64,000 nucleotides of DNA from Siphonodentalium dalli (Eukaryota; Mollusca; Scaphopoda; Gadilida; Siphonodentaliidae): assembly GCA_032622095.1 (NCBI GenBank), contig CP136063.1, positions 116,516,723 through 116,580,722 on the forward strand. The letters are read 5' to 3'. The stretch's first letter is position 1. Each line of letters begins with the position of its first letter. The notes beneath the pieces are model-generated. The model did no database searches and was not told where the DNA came from. It saw only the letters and a list, made by a program, of their open reading frames with translations. Positions 13,218 to 28,699 of the stretch are shown here, piece after piece. The translations under genes were made by a program, and so were the position numbers.

Positions 13218-16200
13218 CACCGCACGAAAATACAAGGATTCCCGGGTTGCCACCATGACTCAGGATACGGCAGCCGATTTAGTAACGAAAAGTGCTATTT
13301 TGACATCCCATGCACGACTTCAGCCCAATTTTATAAAATTTGGAAGGGGCTGCATGGTCGCGTGACTTTCCTATAGTTGCCCGCGGGGTGGCACCGCACG
13401 AAAATACAAGGATTCGCGGGTTGCCACCATGACTCAGGATACGGCAGCCGATTTAGTAACGAAAAGTGCTATTTTGACACCCCATGCACGACTTCAGCCC
13501 AATTTTAGAAAATTTGGAAGGGGCTGCATGGTCGCGTGACTTTCCTATAGTTGCCCGCGGGGTGGCACCGCACGAAAATATAAGGATTCCCGGGTTGCCA
13601 CCATGACTCAGGATACGGCAGCCGATTTAGTAACGAAAAGTGCTATTTTGACACCCCATGCACGACTTCAGCCCAATTTTCGAAATTTGGAAGGGGCTGC
13701 ATGGTCGCGTGACTTTCCTACAGTTGCCCTCGGGGTGGCACCGCACGATAATACAAGGATTCCCGGGTGGCCACCATGACTCAGAATACGGCAGCCGATT
13801 TAGTAACGAAAAGTACTATTTTACCCCATGCACGACTTCAGCCCAATTTTAGAAAATTTGGAAGGGGCTGCATGGTCGCGTGACTTTCCTATAGTTGCCC
13901 GCGGGGTGGCACCGCACGACAATACAAGGATTCCCGGGTTGCCACCATGACTCAGGATACGGCAGCCGATTTAGTAACGAAAAGTGCTATTTTGACACCC
14001 CATGCACGACTTCAGCCCAATTTTAGAAAATTTGGAAGGGGCTGCATGGTCGCCTGACTTTCCTATAGTTGACCGCGGGGTGGCACCGCACGAAAATACA
14101 AGTATTCCCGGGTTGCCACCATGACTCAGGATACGGCAGCCGATTTAGTAACGAAAAGTGCTATTTTGACACCCCATGCACGACTTCAGCCCAATTTTAG
14201 AAAATTTGGAAGGGGCTACATGGTCGCGTGACTTTCCTATAGTTGCCCGCGGGGTGGCACCGCACGAAAATACAAGGATTCCCGGGTTGCCACCATGACT
14301 CAGGATACGGCAGCCGATTTAGTAACGAAAAGTGCTATTTTGACACCCCATGCACGACTTCAGCCCAATTTTTGAAAATTTGGAAGGGGCTGTATGGTCG
14401 CGTGACTTTCCTATAGTTGCCCGCGGGGTGGCACCGCACGAAAATACAAGGATTCGCGGGTTGCCACCATGACTCAGGATACGGCAGCCGATTTAGTAAC
14501 GAAAAGTGCTATTTTGACACCCCATGCACGACTTCAGCCCAATTTTTGAAAATTTGGAAGGGGCTGCATGGTCGCGTGACTTTCCTATAGTTGCCCGCGG
14601 GGTGGCACCGCACGAAAATACAAGGATTCCCGGGTTGCCACCATGACTCAGGATACGGCAGCCGATTTAGTAACGAAAAGTGCTATTTTGACACCCCATG
14701 CACGACTTCAGCCCAATTTTCGAAATTTGGAAGGGGCTGCATGGTCGCGTGACTTTCCTACAGTTGCCCGCGGGGTGGCACCGCACGATAATACAAGGAT
14801 TCCCGGGTGGCCACCATGACTCAGAATACGGCAGCCGATTTAGTAACGAAAAGTACTATTTTACCCCATGCACGACTTCAGCCCAATTTTAGAAAATTTG
14901 GAAGGGGCTGCATGGTCGCGTGACTTTCCTATAGTTGCCCGCGGGGTGGCACCGCACGACAATACAAGGATTCCCGGGTTGCCACCATGACTCAGGATAC
15001 GGCAGCCGATTTAGTAACGAAAAGTGCTATTTTGACACCCCATGCACGACTTCAGCCCAATTTTAGAAAATTTGGAAGGGGCTGCATGGTCGCCTGACTT
15101 TCCTATAGTTGCCCGCGGGGTGGCACCGCACGAAAATACAAGTATTCCCGGGTTGCCACCATGACTCAGGATACGGCAGCCGATTTAGTAACGAAAAGTG
15201 CTATTTTGACACCCCATGCACGACTTCAGCCCAATTTTAGAAAATTTGGAAGGGGCTACATGGTCGCGTGACTTTCCTATAGTTGCCCGCGGGGTGGCAC
15301 CGCACGAAAATACAAGGATTCCCGGGTTGCCACCATGACTCAGGATACGGCAGCCGATTTAGTAACGAAAAGTGCTATTTTGACACCCCATGCACGACTT
15401 CAGCCCAATTTTAGAAAATTTGGAAGGGGCTGTATGGTCGCGTGACTTTCCTATAGTTGCCCGCGGGGTGGCACCGCACGAAAATACAAGGATTCGCGGG
15501 TTGCCACCATGACTCAGGATACGGCAGCCGATTTAGTAACGAAAAGTGCTATTTTGACACCCCATGCACGACTTCAGCCCAATTTTTGAAAATTTGGAAG
15601 GGGCTACATGGTCGCGTGACTTTCCTTTAGTTGCCCGCGGGGTGGCACCGCACGAAAATACAAGGATTCCCGGGTTGCCACCATGACTCAGGATACGGCA
15701 GCCGATTTAGTAACGAAAAGTGCTATTTTGACACCCCATGCACGATTTCAGCCCAATTTTCGAAAATTTGGAAGGGGCTGCATGGTCGCGTGACTTTCCT
15801 ACAGTTGCCCGCGGGGTGGCACCGCACGATAATACAAGGATTCCCGGGTGGCCACCATGACTCAGAATACGGCAGCCGATTTAGTAACGAAAAGTACTAT
15901 TTTCACACCCCATGCACGACTTCAGCCCAATTTTAGAAAATTTGGAAGGGGCTGCATGGTCGCCTGACTTTCCTATAGTTGCCCGCGGGGTGGCACCGCA
16001 CGAAAATACAAGGATTCCCGGGTTGCCACCATGACTCAGGATACGGCAGCCGATTTAGTAACGAAAAGTGCTATTTTGACACCCCATGCACGACTTCAGC
16101 CCAATTTTAGAAAATTTGGAAGGGGCTGCATGGTCGCGTGACTTTCCTATAGTTGCCCGCGGGGTGGCACCGCACGAAAATACAAGGATTCCCGGATTGC

Positions 16201-19200
16201 CACCATGACTCAGGATACGGCAGCCGATTTAGTAACGAAAAGTGCTATTTTAACACCCCATGCACGACTTCAGCCAAATTTTACAAAATTTGGAAGGGGC
16301 TGTATGGTCGCGTGACTTTCATATAGTTGCCTGCGGGGTGGCACCGCACGAAAATACAAGGATTCCCGGGTTGCCACCATGACTCAGGATACGGCAGCCG
16401 ATTTAGTAACGAAAAGTGCTATTTTGACACCCCATGCACGATTTCAGCCCAATTTTAGAAAATTTGGAAGGGGCTGCATGGTCGCGTGACATTCCTATAG
16501 TTGCCCGCTGGGTGGCGCCGCACGAAAATACAAGGATTCCCGGGTTGCCACCATGACTCAGGATACGGCAGCCGATTTAGTAACGAAAAGTGCTATTTTG
16601 ACATCCCATGCACGACTTCAGCCCAATTTTAGAAAATTTGGAAGGGGCTACATGGTCGCGTGACTTTCCTTTAGTTGCCCGCGGGGTGGCACCGCACGAA
16701 AATACAAGGATTCCCGGGTTGGCACCATGACTCAGGATACGGCAGCCGATTTAGTAACGAAAAGTGCTATTTTAACACCCCATGCACGACTTCAGCCCAA
16801 TTTTAGAAAATTTGGAAGGGGCTGCATGGTCGCCTGACTTTCCTATAGTTGTCCGCGGGGTGGCACCGCACGAAAATACAAGGATTCGCGGGTTGCCACC
16901 ATGACTCAGGATACGGCAGCCGATTTAGTAACGAAAAGTGCTATTTTGACACTCCATGCACGACTTCAGCCCAATTTTAGAAAATTTGGAAGGGGCTGCA
17001 TGGTCGCGTGACTTTCCTATAGTTGCCCGCGGGGTGGCACCGCACGAAAATACAAGGATTCCCGGGTTGCCACCATGACTCAGGATACGGCAGCCGATTT
17101 AGTAACGAAAAGTGCTATTTTAACACCCCATGCACGACTTCAGCCAAATTTTAGAAAATTTGGAAGGGGCTGTATGGTCGCGTGACTTTCATATAGTTGC
17201 CTGCGGGGTGGCACCGCACGAAAATACAAGGATTCCCGGGTTGCCACCATGACTCAGGATACGGCAGCCGATTTAGTAACGAAAAGTGCTATTTTGACAC
17301 CCCATGCACGATTTCAGCCCAATTTTAGAAAATTTGGAAGGGGCTGCATGGTCGCGTGACATTCCTATAGTTGCCCGCTGGGTGGCATCGCACGAAAATA
17401 CAAGGATTCCCGGGTTGCCACCATGACTCAGGATACGGCAGCCGATTTAGTAACGAAAAGTGCTATTTTGACATCCCATGCACGACTTCAGCCCAATTTT
17501 AGAAAATTTGGAAGGGGCTACATGGTCGCGTGACTTTCCTTTAGTTGCCCGCGGGGTGGCACCGCACGAAAATACAAGGATTCCCGGGTTGCCACCATGA
17601 CTCAGGATACGGCAGCCGATTTAGTAACGAAAAGTGCTATTTTAACACCCCATGCACGACTTCAGCCCAATTTTAGAAAATTTGGAAGGGGCTGCATGGT
17701 CGCCTGACTTTCATATAGTTGCCCGCGGGGTGGCACCGCACGAAAATACAAGGATTCGCGGGTTGCCACCATGACTCAGGATACGGCAGCCGATTTAGTA
17801 ACGAAAAGTGCTATTTTGACACCCCATGCACGACTTCAGCCCAATTTTTGAAAATTTGGAAGGGGCTACATGGTCGCGTGACTTTCCTTTAGTTGCCCGC
17901 GGGGTGGCACCGCACGAAAATACAAGGATTCGCGGGTTGCCACCATGACCCAGGATACGGCAGCCGATTTAGTAACGAAAAGTGCTATTTTGACACCCCA
18001 TGCACGATTTCAGCCCAATTTTCGAAAATTTGGAAGGGGCTGCATGGTCGCGTGACTTTCCTACAGTTGCCCGCGGAGTGGCACCGCACGAAAATACAAG
18101 GATTCCCGGGTTGCCACCATGACTCAGGATACGGCAGCCGATTTAGTAACGAAAAGTACTATTTTCACACCCCATGCACGACTTCAGCCCAATTTTAGAA
18201 AATTTGGAAGGGGCTGCATGGTCGCCTGACTTTCCTATAGTTGCCCGCGGGGTGGCACCGCACGAAAATACAAGGATTCCCGGGTTGCCACCATGACTCA
18301 GGATACGGCAGCCGATTTAGTAACGAAAAGTGCTATTTTGACACCCCATGCACGACTTCAGCCCAATTTTAGAAAATTTGGAAGGGGCTGTATGGTCGCG
18401 TGACTTTCATATAGTTGCCTGCGGGGTGGCACCGCACGAAAATACAAGGATTCCCGGGTTGCCACCATGACTCAGGATACGGCAGCCGATTTAGTAACGA
18501 AAAGTGCTATTTTAACACCCCATGCACGACTTCAGCCCAATTTTAGAAAATTTGGAAGGGGCTACATGGTCGCGTGACTTTCCTTTAGTTGCCCGCGGGG
18601 TGGGACCGCACGAAAATACAAGGATTCCCGGGTTGCCACCATGACTCAGGATACGGCAGCCGATTTAGTAACGAAAAGTGCTATTTTAACACCCCATGCA
18701 CGACTTCAGCCCAATTTTAGAAAATTTGGAAGGGGCTGCATGGTCGCGTGACTTTCCTATAGTTGCCCGCGGGGTGGCACCGCACGAAAATACAAGGATT
18801 CGCGGGTTGCCACCATGACTCAGGATACGGCAGCCGATTTAGTAACGAAAAGTGCTATTTTGACACCCCATGCACGACTTCAGCCCAATTTTAGAAAATT
18901 TGGAAGGGGCTGCATGGTCGCGTGACTTTCCTATAGTTGCCCGCGGGGTGGCACCGCACGAAAATACAAGGATTCGCGGGTTGCCACCATGACTCAGGAT
19001 ACGGCAGCCGATTTAGTAACGAAAAGTGCTATTTTAACACCCCATGCACGACTTCAGCCAAATTTTAGAAAATTTGGAAGGGGCTGTATGGTCGCGTGAC
19101 TTTCATATAGTTGCCTGCGGGGTGGCACCGCACGAAAATACAAGGATTCCCGGGTTGCCACCATGACTCAGGATACGGCAGCCGATTTAGTAACGAAAAG

Positions 19201-22200
19201 TGCTATTTTGACACCCCATGCACGACTTCAGCCCAATTTTTGAAAATTTGGAAGGGGCTACATGGTCGCGTGACTTTCCTATAGTTGCCCGCGGGGTGGC
19301 ACCGCACGAAAATACAAGGATTCCCGGGTTGCCACCATGACTCAGGATACGGCAGCCGATTTAGTAACGAAAAGTGCTATTTTGACACCCCATGCACGAC
19401 TTCAGCCCAATTTTAGAAAATTTGGAAGGGGCTGCATGGTCGCGTGACTTTCCTATAGTTATCCGCGGGGTGGCACCGCACGAAAATACAAGGATTCGCG
19501 GGTTGCCACCATGACTCAGGATACGGCAGCCGATTTAGTAACGAAAAGTGCTATTTTGACACCCCATGCACGACTTCAGCCCAATTTTTGAAAATTTGGA
19601 AGGGGCTACATGGTCGCGTGACTTTCCTTTAGTTGCCCGCGGGGTGGCACCGCACGAAAATACAAGGATTCCCGGGTTGCCACCATGACTCAGGATACGG
19701 CAGCCGATTTAGTAACGAAAAGTGCTATTTTGACACCCCATGCACGATTTCAGCCCAATTTTCGAAAATTTGGAAGGGGCTGCATGGTCGCGTGACTTTC
19801 CTACAGTTGCCCGCGGGGTGGCACCGCACGATAATACAAGGATTCCCGGGTGGCCACCATGACTCAGAATACGGCAGCCGATTTAGTAACGAAAAGTACT
19901 ATTTTGACATCCCATGCACGACTTCAGCCAAATGTTAGAAAATTTGGAAGGGGCTACATGGTCGCGTGACGTTCCTTTAGTTGCCCGCGGGGTGGCACCG
20001 CACGAAAATACAAGGATTCCCGGGTTGCCACCATGACTCAGGATACGGCAGCCGATTTAGTAACGAAAAGTGCTATTTTAACACCCCATGCACGACTTCA
20101 GCCCAATTTTAGAAAATTTGGAAGGGGCTGCATGGTCGCCTCACTTTCCTATAGTTGCCCTCGGGGTGGCACCGCACGAAAATACAAGGATTGGCGGGTT
20201 GCCACCATGACTCAGGATACGGCAGCCGATTTAGTAACGAAAAGTGCTATTTTGACACCCCATGCACGACTTCAGCCCAATTTTAGAAAATTTGGAAGGG
20301 GCTGTATGGTCGGGTGACTTTCATATAGTTGCCTGCGGGGTGGCACCGCACGAAAATACAAGGATTCCCGGGTTGCCACCATGACTCAGGATACGGCAGC
20401 CGATTTAGTAACGAAAAGTGCTATTTTGACACCCCATGCACGATTTCAGCCCAATTTTAGAAAATTTGGAAGGGGCTGCATGGTCGCGTGACATTCCTAT
20501 AGTTGCCCGCTGGGTGGCACCGCACGAAAATACAAGGATTCCCGGGTTGCCACCATGACTCAGGATACGGCAGCCGATTTAGTAACGAAAAGTGCTATTT
20601 TGACATCCCATGCACGACTTGAGCCCAATTTTAGAACATTTGGAAGGGGCTACATGGTCGCGTGACTTTCCTTTAGTTGCCCGCGGGGTGGGACCGCACG
20701 AAAATACAAGGATTCCCGGGTTGCCACCATGACTCAGGATACGGCAGCCGATTTAGTAACGAAAAGTGCTATTTTAACACCCCATGCACGACTTCAGCCC
20801 AATTTTAGAAAATTTGGAAGGGGCTGCATGGTCGCGTGACTTTCCTATAGTTGCCCGCGGGGTGGCACCGCACGAAAATACAAGGATTCGCGGGTTGCCA
20901 CCATGACTCAGGATACGGCAGCCGATTTAGTAACGAAAAGTGCTATTTTGACACCCCATGCACGACTTCAGCCCAATTTTAGAAAATTTGGAAGGGGCTG
21001 CATGGTCGCGTGACTTTCCTATAGTTGCCGCGGGGTGGCACCGCACGAAAATACAAGGATTCCCGGGTTGCCACCATGACTCAGGATACGGCAGCCGATT
21101 TAGTAACGAAAAGTGCTATTTTGACACCCCATGCACGATTTCAGCCCAATTTTCGAAAATTTGGAAGGGGCTGCATGGTCGCGTGACTTTCCTACAGTTG
21201 CCCGCGGAGTGGCACCGCACGAAAATACAAGGATTCCCGGGTTGCCACCATGACTCAGGATACGGCAGCCGATTTAGTAACGAAAAGTACTATTTTCACA
21301 CCCCATGCACGACTTCAGCCCAATTTTAGAAAATTTGGAAGGGGCTGCATGGTCGCCTGACTTTCCTATAGTTGCCCGCGGGGTGGCACCGCACGAAAAT
21401 ACAAGGATTCCCGGGTTGCCACCATGACTCAGGATACGGCAGCCGATTTAGTAACGAAAAGTGCTATTTTGACACCCCATGCACGACTTCAGCCCAATTT
21501 TAGAAAATTTGGAAGGGGCTGTATGGTCGCGTGACTTTCATATAGTTGCCTGCGGGGTGGCACCGCACGAAAATACAAGGATTCCCGGGTTGCCACCATG
21601 ACTCAGGATACGGCAGCCGATTTAGTAACGAAAAGTGCGATTTTAACACCCCATGCACGACTTCAGCCCAATTTTAGAAAATTTGGAAGGGGCTACATGG
21701 TCGCGTGACTTTCCTTTAGTTGCCCGCGGGGTGGGACCGCACGAAAATACAAGGATTCCCGGGTTGCCACCATGACTCAGGATACGGCAGCCGATTTAGT
21801 AACGAAAAGTGCTATTTTAACACCCCATGCACGACTTCAGCCCAATTTTAGAAAATTTGGAAGGGGCTGCATGGTCGCGTGACTTTCCTATAGTTGCCCG
21901 CGGGGTGGCACCGCACGAAAATACAAGGATTCGCGGGTTGCCACCATGACTCAGGATACGGCAGCCGATTTAGTAACGAAAAGTGCTATTTTGACACCCC
22001 ATGCACGACTTCAGCCCAATTTTAGAAAATTTGGAAGGGGCTGCATGGTCGCGTGACTTTCCTATAGTTGCCCGCGGGGTGGCACCGCACGAAAATACAA
22101 GGATTCCCGGGTTGCCACCATGACTCAGGATACGGCAGCCGATTTAGTAACGAAAAGTGCTATTTTAACACCCCATGCACGACTTCAGCCAAATTTTAGA

Positions 22201-25200
22201 AAATTTGGAAGGGGCTGTATGGTCGCGTGACTTTCATATAGTTGCCTGCGGGGTGGCACCGCACGAAAATACAAGGATTCCCGGGTTGCCACCATGACTC
22301 AGGATACGGCAGCCGATTTAGTAACGAAAAGTGCTATTTTGACACCCCATGCACGACTTCAGCCCAATTTTTGAAAATTTGGAAGGGGCTACATGGTCGC
22401 GTGACTTTCCTATAGTTGCCCGCGGGGTGGCACCGCACGAAAATACAAGGATTCCCGGGTTGCCACCATGACTCAGGATACGGCAGCCGATTTAGTAACG
22501 AAAAGTGCTATTTTGACACCCCATGCACGACTTCAGCCCAATTTTAGAAAATTTGGAAGGGGCTGTATGGTCGCGTGACTTTCATATAGTTGCCTGCGGG
22601 GTGGCACCGCACGAAAATACAAGGATTCCCGGGTTGCCACCATGACTCAGGATACGGCAGCCGATTTAGTAACGAAAAGTGCTATTTTGACACCCCATGC
22701 ACGACTTCAGCCCAATTTTAGAAAATTTGGAAGGGGCTGCATGGTCGCGTGACTTTCCTATAGTTATCCGCGGGGTGGCACCGCACGAAAATACAAGGAT
22801 TCGCGGGTTGCCACCATGACTCAGGATACGGCAGCCGATTTAGTAACGAAAAGTGCTATTTTGACACCCCATGCACGACTTCAGCCCAATTTTTGAAAAT
22901 TTGGAAGGGGCTACATGGTCGCGTGACTTTCCTTTAGTTGCCCGCGGGGTGGCACCGCACGAAAATACAAGGATTCCCGGGTTGCCACCATGACTCAGGA
23001 TACGGCAGCCGATTTAGTAACGAAAAGTGCTATTTTGACACCCCATGCACGATTTCAGCCCAATTTTCGAAAATTTGGAAGGGGCTGCATGGTCGCGTGA
23101 CTTTCCTACAGTTGCCCGCGGGGTGGCACCGCACGATAATACAAGGATTCCCGGGTGGCCACCATGACTCAGAATACGGCAGCCGATTTAGTAACGAAAA
23201 GTACTATTTTGACATCCCATGCACGACTTCAGCCAAATTTTAGAAAATTTGGAAGGGGCTACATGGTCGCGTGACGTTCCTTTAGTTGCCCGCGGGGTGG
23301 CACCGCACGAAAATACAAGGATTCCCGGGTTGCCACCATGACTCAGGATACGGCAGCCGATTTAGTAACGAAAAGTGCTATTTTAACACCCCATGCACGA
23401 CTTCAGCCCAATTTTAGAAAATTTGGAAGGGGCTGCATGGTCGCCTCACTTTCCTATAGTTGCCCTCGGGGTGGCACCGCACGAAAATATAAGGATTGGC
23501 GGGTTGCCACCATGACTCAGGATACGGCAGCCGATTTAGTAACGAAAAGTGCTATTTTGACACCCCATGCACGACTTCAGCCCAATTTTAGAAAATTTGG
23601 AAGGGGCTGTATGGTCGGGTGACTTTCATATAGTTGCCTGCGGGGTGGCACCGCACGAAAATACAAGGATTCCCGGGTTGCCACCATGACTCAGGATACG
23701 GCAGCCGATTTAGTAACGAAAAGTGCTATTTTGACACCCCATGCACGATTTCAGCCCAATTTTAGAAAATTTGGAAGGGGCTGCATGGTCGCGTGACATT
23801 CCTATAGTTGCCCGCTGGGTGGCACCGCACGAAAATACAAGGATTCCCGGGTTGCCACCATGACTCAGGATACGGCAGCCGATTTAGTAACGAAAAGTGC
23901 TATTTTGACATCCCATGCACGACTTCAGCCCAATTTTAGAACATTTGGAAGGGGCTACATGGTCGCGTGACTTTCCTTTAGTTGCCCGCGGGGTGGCACC
24001 GCACGAAAATACAAGGATTCCCGGGTTGCCACCATGACTCAGGATACGGCAGCTGATTTAGTAACGAAAAGTGCTATTTTAACACCCCATGCACGACTTC
24101 AGCCCAATTTTAGAAAATTTGGAAGGGGCTGCATGGTCGCGTGACTTTCCTATAGTTGCCCGCGGGGTGGCACCGCACGAAAATACAAGGATTCGCGGGT
24201 TGCCACCATGACTCAGGATACGGCAGCCGATTTAGTAACGAAAAGTGCTATTTTGACACCCCATGCACGACTTCAGCCCAATTTTAGAAAATTTGGAAGG
24301 GGCTGCATGGTCGCGTGACTTTCCTATAGTTGCCCGCGGGGTGGCACCGCACGAAAATACAAGGATTCCCGGGTTGCCACCATGACTCAGGATACGGCAG
24401 CCGATTTAGTAACGAAAAGTGCTATTTTAACACCCCATGCACGACTTCAGCCAAATTTTAGAAAATTTGGAAGGGGCTGTATGGTCGCGTGACTTTCATA
24501 TAGTTGCCTGCGGGGTGGCACCGCACGAAAATACAAGGATTCCCGGGTTGCCACCATGACTCAGGATACGGCAGCCGATTTAGTAACGAAAAGTGCTATT
24601 TTGACACCCCATGCACGACTTCAGCCCAATTTTTGAAAATTTAGAAGGGGCTACATGGTCGCGTGACTTTCCTATAGTTGCCCGCGGGGTGGCACCGCAC
24701 GAAAATACAAGGATTCCCGGGTTGCCACCATGACTCAGGATACGGCAGCCGATTTAGTAACGAAAAGTGCTATTTTGACACCCCATGCACGACTTCAGCC
24801 CAATTTTAGAAAATTTGGAAGGGGCTGCATGGTCGCGTGACTTTCCTATAGTTATCCGCGGGGTGGCACCGCACGAAAATACAAGGATTCGCGGGTTGCC
24901 ACCATGACTCAGGATACGGCAGCCGATTTAGTAACGAAAAGTGCTATTTTGACACCCCATGCACGACTTCAGCCCAATTTTAGAAAATTTGGAAGGGGCT
25001 ACATGGTCGCGTGACTTTCCTTTAGTTGCCCGCGGGGTGGCACCGCACGAAAATACAAGGATTCCCGGGTTGCCACCATGACTCAGGATACGGCAGCCGA
25101 TTTAGTAACGAAAAGTGCTATTTTGACACCCCATGCACGATTTCAGCCCAATTTTCGAAAATTTGGAAGGGGCTGCATGGTCGCGTGACTTTCCTACAGT

Positions 25201-28200
25201 TGCCCGCGGGGTGGCACCGCACGATAATACAAGGATTCCCGGGTGGCCACCATGACTCAGAATACGGCAGCCGATTTAGTAACGAAAAGTACTATTTTCA
25301 CACCCCATGCACGACTTCAGCCCAATTTTAGAAAATTTGGAAGGGGCTGCATGGTCGCCTGACTTTCCTATAGTTGCCCGCGGGGGTGGCACCGCACGAA
25401 AATACAAGGATGCCCGGGTTGCCACCATGACTCAGGATACGGCAGCCGATTTAGTAACGAAAAGTGCTATTTTGACACCCCATGCACGACTTCAGCCCAA
25501 TTTTAGAAAATTTGGAAGGGGCTGCATGGTCGCGTGACTTTCCTATAGTTGCCCGCGGGGTGGCACCGCACGAAAATACAAGGATTCCCGGGTTGCCACC
25601 ATGACTCAGGATACGGCAGCCGATTTAGTAACGAAAAGTGCTATTTTGACACCCCATGCACGATTTCAGCCCAATTTTAGAAAATTTGGAAGGGGCTGCA
25701 TGGTCGCGTGACTTTCATATAGTTGCCTGCGGGGTGGCACCGCACGAAAATACAAGGATTCCCGGGTTGCCACCATGACTCAGGATACGGCAGCCGATTT
25801 AGTAACGAAAAGTGCTATTTTGACACCCCATGCACGATTTCAGCCCAATTTTAGAAAATTTGGAAGGGGCTGCATGGTCGCGTGACATTCCTATAGTTGC
25901 CCGCGGGGTGGCACCGCACGAAAATACAAGGATTCCCGGGTTGCCACCATGACTCAGGATACGGCAGCCGATTTAGTAACGAAAAGTACTATTTTGACAT
26001 CCCATGCACGACTTCAGCCAAATTTTAGAAAATTTGGAAGGGGCTACATGGTCGCGTGACGTTCCTTTAGTTGCCCGCGGGGTGGCACCGCACGAAAATA
26101 CAAGGATTCCCGGGTTGCCACCATGACTCAGGATACGGCAGCCGATTTAGTAACGAAAAGTGCTATTTTAACACCCCATGCACGACTTCAGCCCAATTTT
26201 AGAAAATTTGGAAGGGGCTGCATGGTCGCCTCACTTTCCTATAGTTGCCCTCGGGGTGGCACCGCACGAAAATACAAGGATTGGCGGGTTGCCACCATGA
26301 CTCAGGATACGGCAGCCGATTTAGTAACGAAAAGTGCTATTTTGACACCCCATGCACGACTTCAGCCCAATTTTAGAAAATTTGGAAGGGGCTGTATGGT
26401 CGGGTGACTTTCATATAGTTGCCTGCGGGGTGGCACCGCACGAAAATACAAGGATTCCCGGGTTGCCACCATGACTCAGGATACGGCAGCCGATTTAGTA
26501 ACGAAAAGTGCTATTTTGACACCCCATGCACGATTTCAGCCCAATTTTAGAAAATTTGGAAGGGGCTGCATGGTCGCGTGACATTCCTATAGTTGCCCGC
26601 TGGGTGGCACCGCACGAAAATACAAGGATTCCCGGGTTGCCACCATGACTCAGGATACGGCAGCCGATTTAGTAACGAAAAGTGCTATTTTGACATCCCA
26701 TGCACGACTTCAGCCCAATTTTAGAACATTTGGAAGGGGCTACATGGTCGCGTGACTTTCCTTTAGTTGCCCGCGGGGTGGGACCGCACGAAAATACAAG
26801 GATTCCCGGGTTGCCACCATGACTCAGGATACGGCAGCCGATTTAGTAACGAAAAGTGCTATTTTAACACCCCATGCACGACTTCAGCCCAATTTTAGAA
26901 AATTTGGAAGGGGCTGCATGGTCGCGTGACTTTCCTATAGTTGCCCGCGGGGTGGCACCGCACGAAAATACAAGGATTCGCGGGTTGCCACCATGACTCA
27001 GGATACGGCAGCCGATTTAGTAACGAAAAGTGCTATTTTGACACCCCATGCACGACTTCAGCCCAATTTTAGAAAATTTGGAAGGGGCTGCATGGTCGCG
27101 TGACTTTCCTATAGTTGCCCGCGGGGTGGCACCGCACGAAAATACAAGGATTCCCGGGTTGCCACCATGACTCAGGATACGGCAGCCGATTTAGTAACGA
27201 AAAGTGCTATTTTAACACCCCATGCACGACTTCAGCCAAATTTTAGAAAATTTGGAAGGGGCTGTATGGTCGCGTGACTTTCATATAGTTGCCTGCGGGG
27301 TGGCACCGCACGAAAATACAAGGATTCCCGGGTTGCCGCCATGACTCAGGATACGGCAGCCGATTTAGTAACGAAAAGTGCTATTTTGACACCCCATGCA
27401 CGACTTCAGCCCAATTTTTGAAAATTTAGAAGGGGCTACATGGTCGCGTGACTTTCCTATAGTTGCCCGCGGGGTGGCACCGCACGAAAATACAAGGATT
27501 CCCGGGTTGCCACCATGACTCAGGATACGGCAGCCGATTTAGTAACGAAAAGTGCTATTTTGACACCCCATGCACGACTTCAGCCCAATTTTAGAAAATT
27601 TGGAAGGGGCTGCATGGTCGCGTGACTTTCCTATAGTTATCCGCGGGGTGGCACCGCACGAAAATACAAGGATTCGCGGGTTGCCACCATGACTCAGGAT
27701 ACGGCAGCCGATTTAGTAACGAAAAGTGCTATTTTGACACCCCATGCACGACTTCAGCCCAATTTTAGAAAATTTGGAAGGGGCTACATGGTCGCGTGAC
27801 TTTCCTTTAGTTGCCCGCGGGGGTGGCACCGCACGAAAATACAAGGATTCCCGGGTTGCCACCATGACTCAGGATACGGCAGCCGATTTAGTAACGAAAA
27901 GTGCTATTTTGACACCCCATGCACGATTTCAGCCCAATTTTCGAAAATTTGGAAGGGGCTGCATGGTCGCGTGACTTTCCTACAGTTGCCCGCGGGGTGG
28001 CACCGCACGAAAATACAAGGATGCCCGGGTTGCCACCATGACTCAGGATACGGCAGCCGATTTAGTAACGAAAAGTGCTATTTTGACACACCATGCACGA
28101 CTTCAGCCCAATTTTAGAAAATTTGGAAGGGGCTGCATGGTCGCGTGACTTTCCTATAGTTGCCCGCGGGGTGGCACCGCACGAAAATACAAGGATTCCC

Positions 28201-28699
28201 GGGTTGCCACCATGACTCAGGATACGGCAGCCGATTTAGTAACGAAAAGTGCTATTTTAACACCCCATGCACGACTTCAGCCAAATTTTAGAAAATTTGG
28301 AAGGGGCTGTATGATCGCGTGAATTTCATATAGTTGCCTGCGGGGTGGCACCGCACGAAAATACAAGGATTCCCGGGTTGCCACCATGACTCAGGATACG
28401 GCAGCCGATTTAGTAACGAAAAGTGCTATTTTGACACCCCATGCACGATTTCAGCCCAATTTTAGAAAATTTGGAAGGGGCTGCATGGTCGCGTGACATT
28501 CCTATAGTTGCCCGCTGGGTCGCACCGCACGAAAACACAAGGATTCCCGGGTTGCCACCATGACTCAGGATACGGCAGCCGATTTAGTAACGAAAAGTGC
28601 TATTTTGACATCCCATGCACGACTTCAGCCCAATTTTAGAAAATTTGGAAGGGGCTACATGGTCGCGTGACTTTCCTTTAATTGCCCGCGGGGTGGCAC

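Noticed and set aside
20033-20317. 94-codon frames at 20033, 23338, 26123, 28908 and 32734
   Set aside because: A change at the TGA of the micro-ORF joins two monomers. The copies are block duplicates of two founding mutations and not independent evidence of selection.
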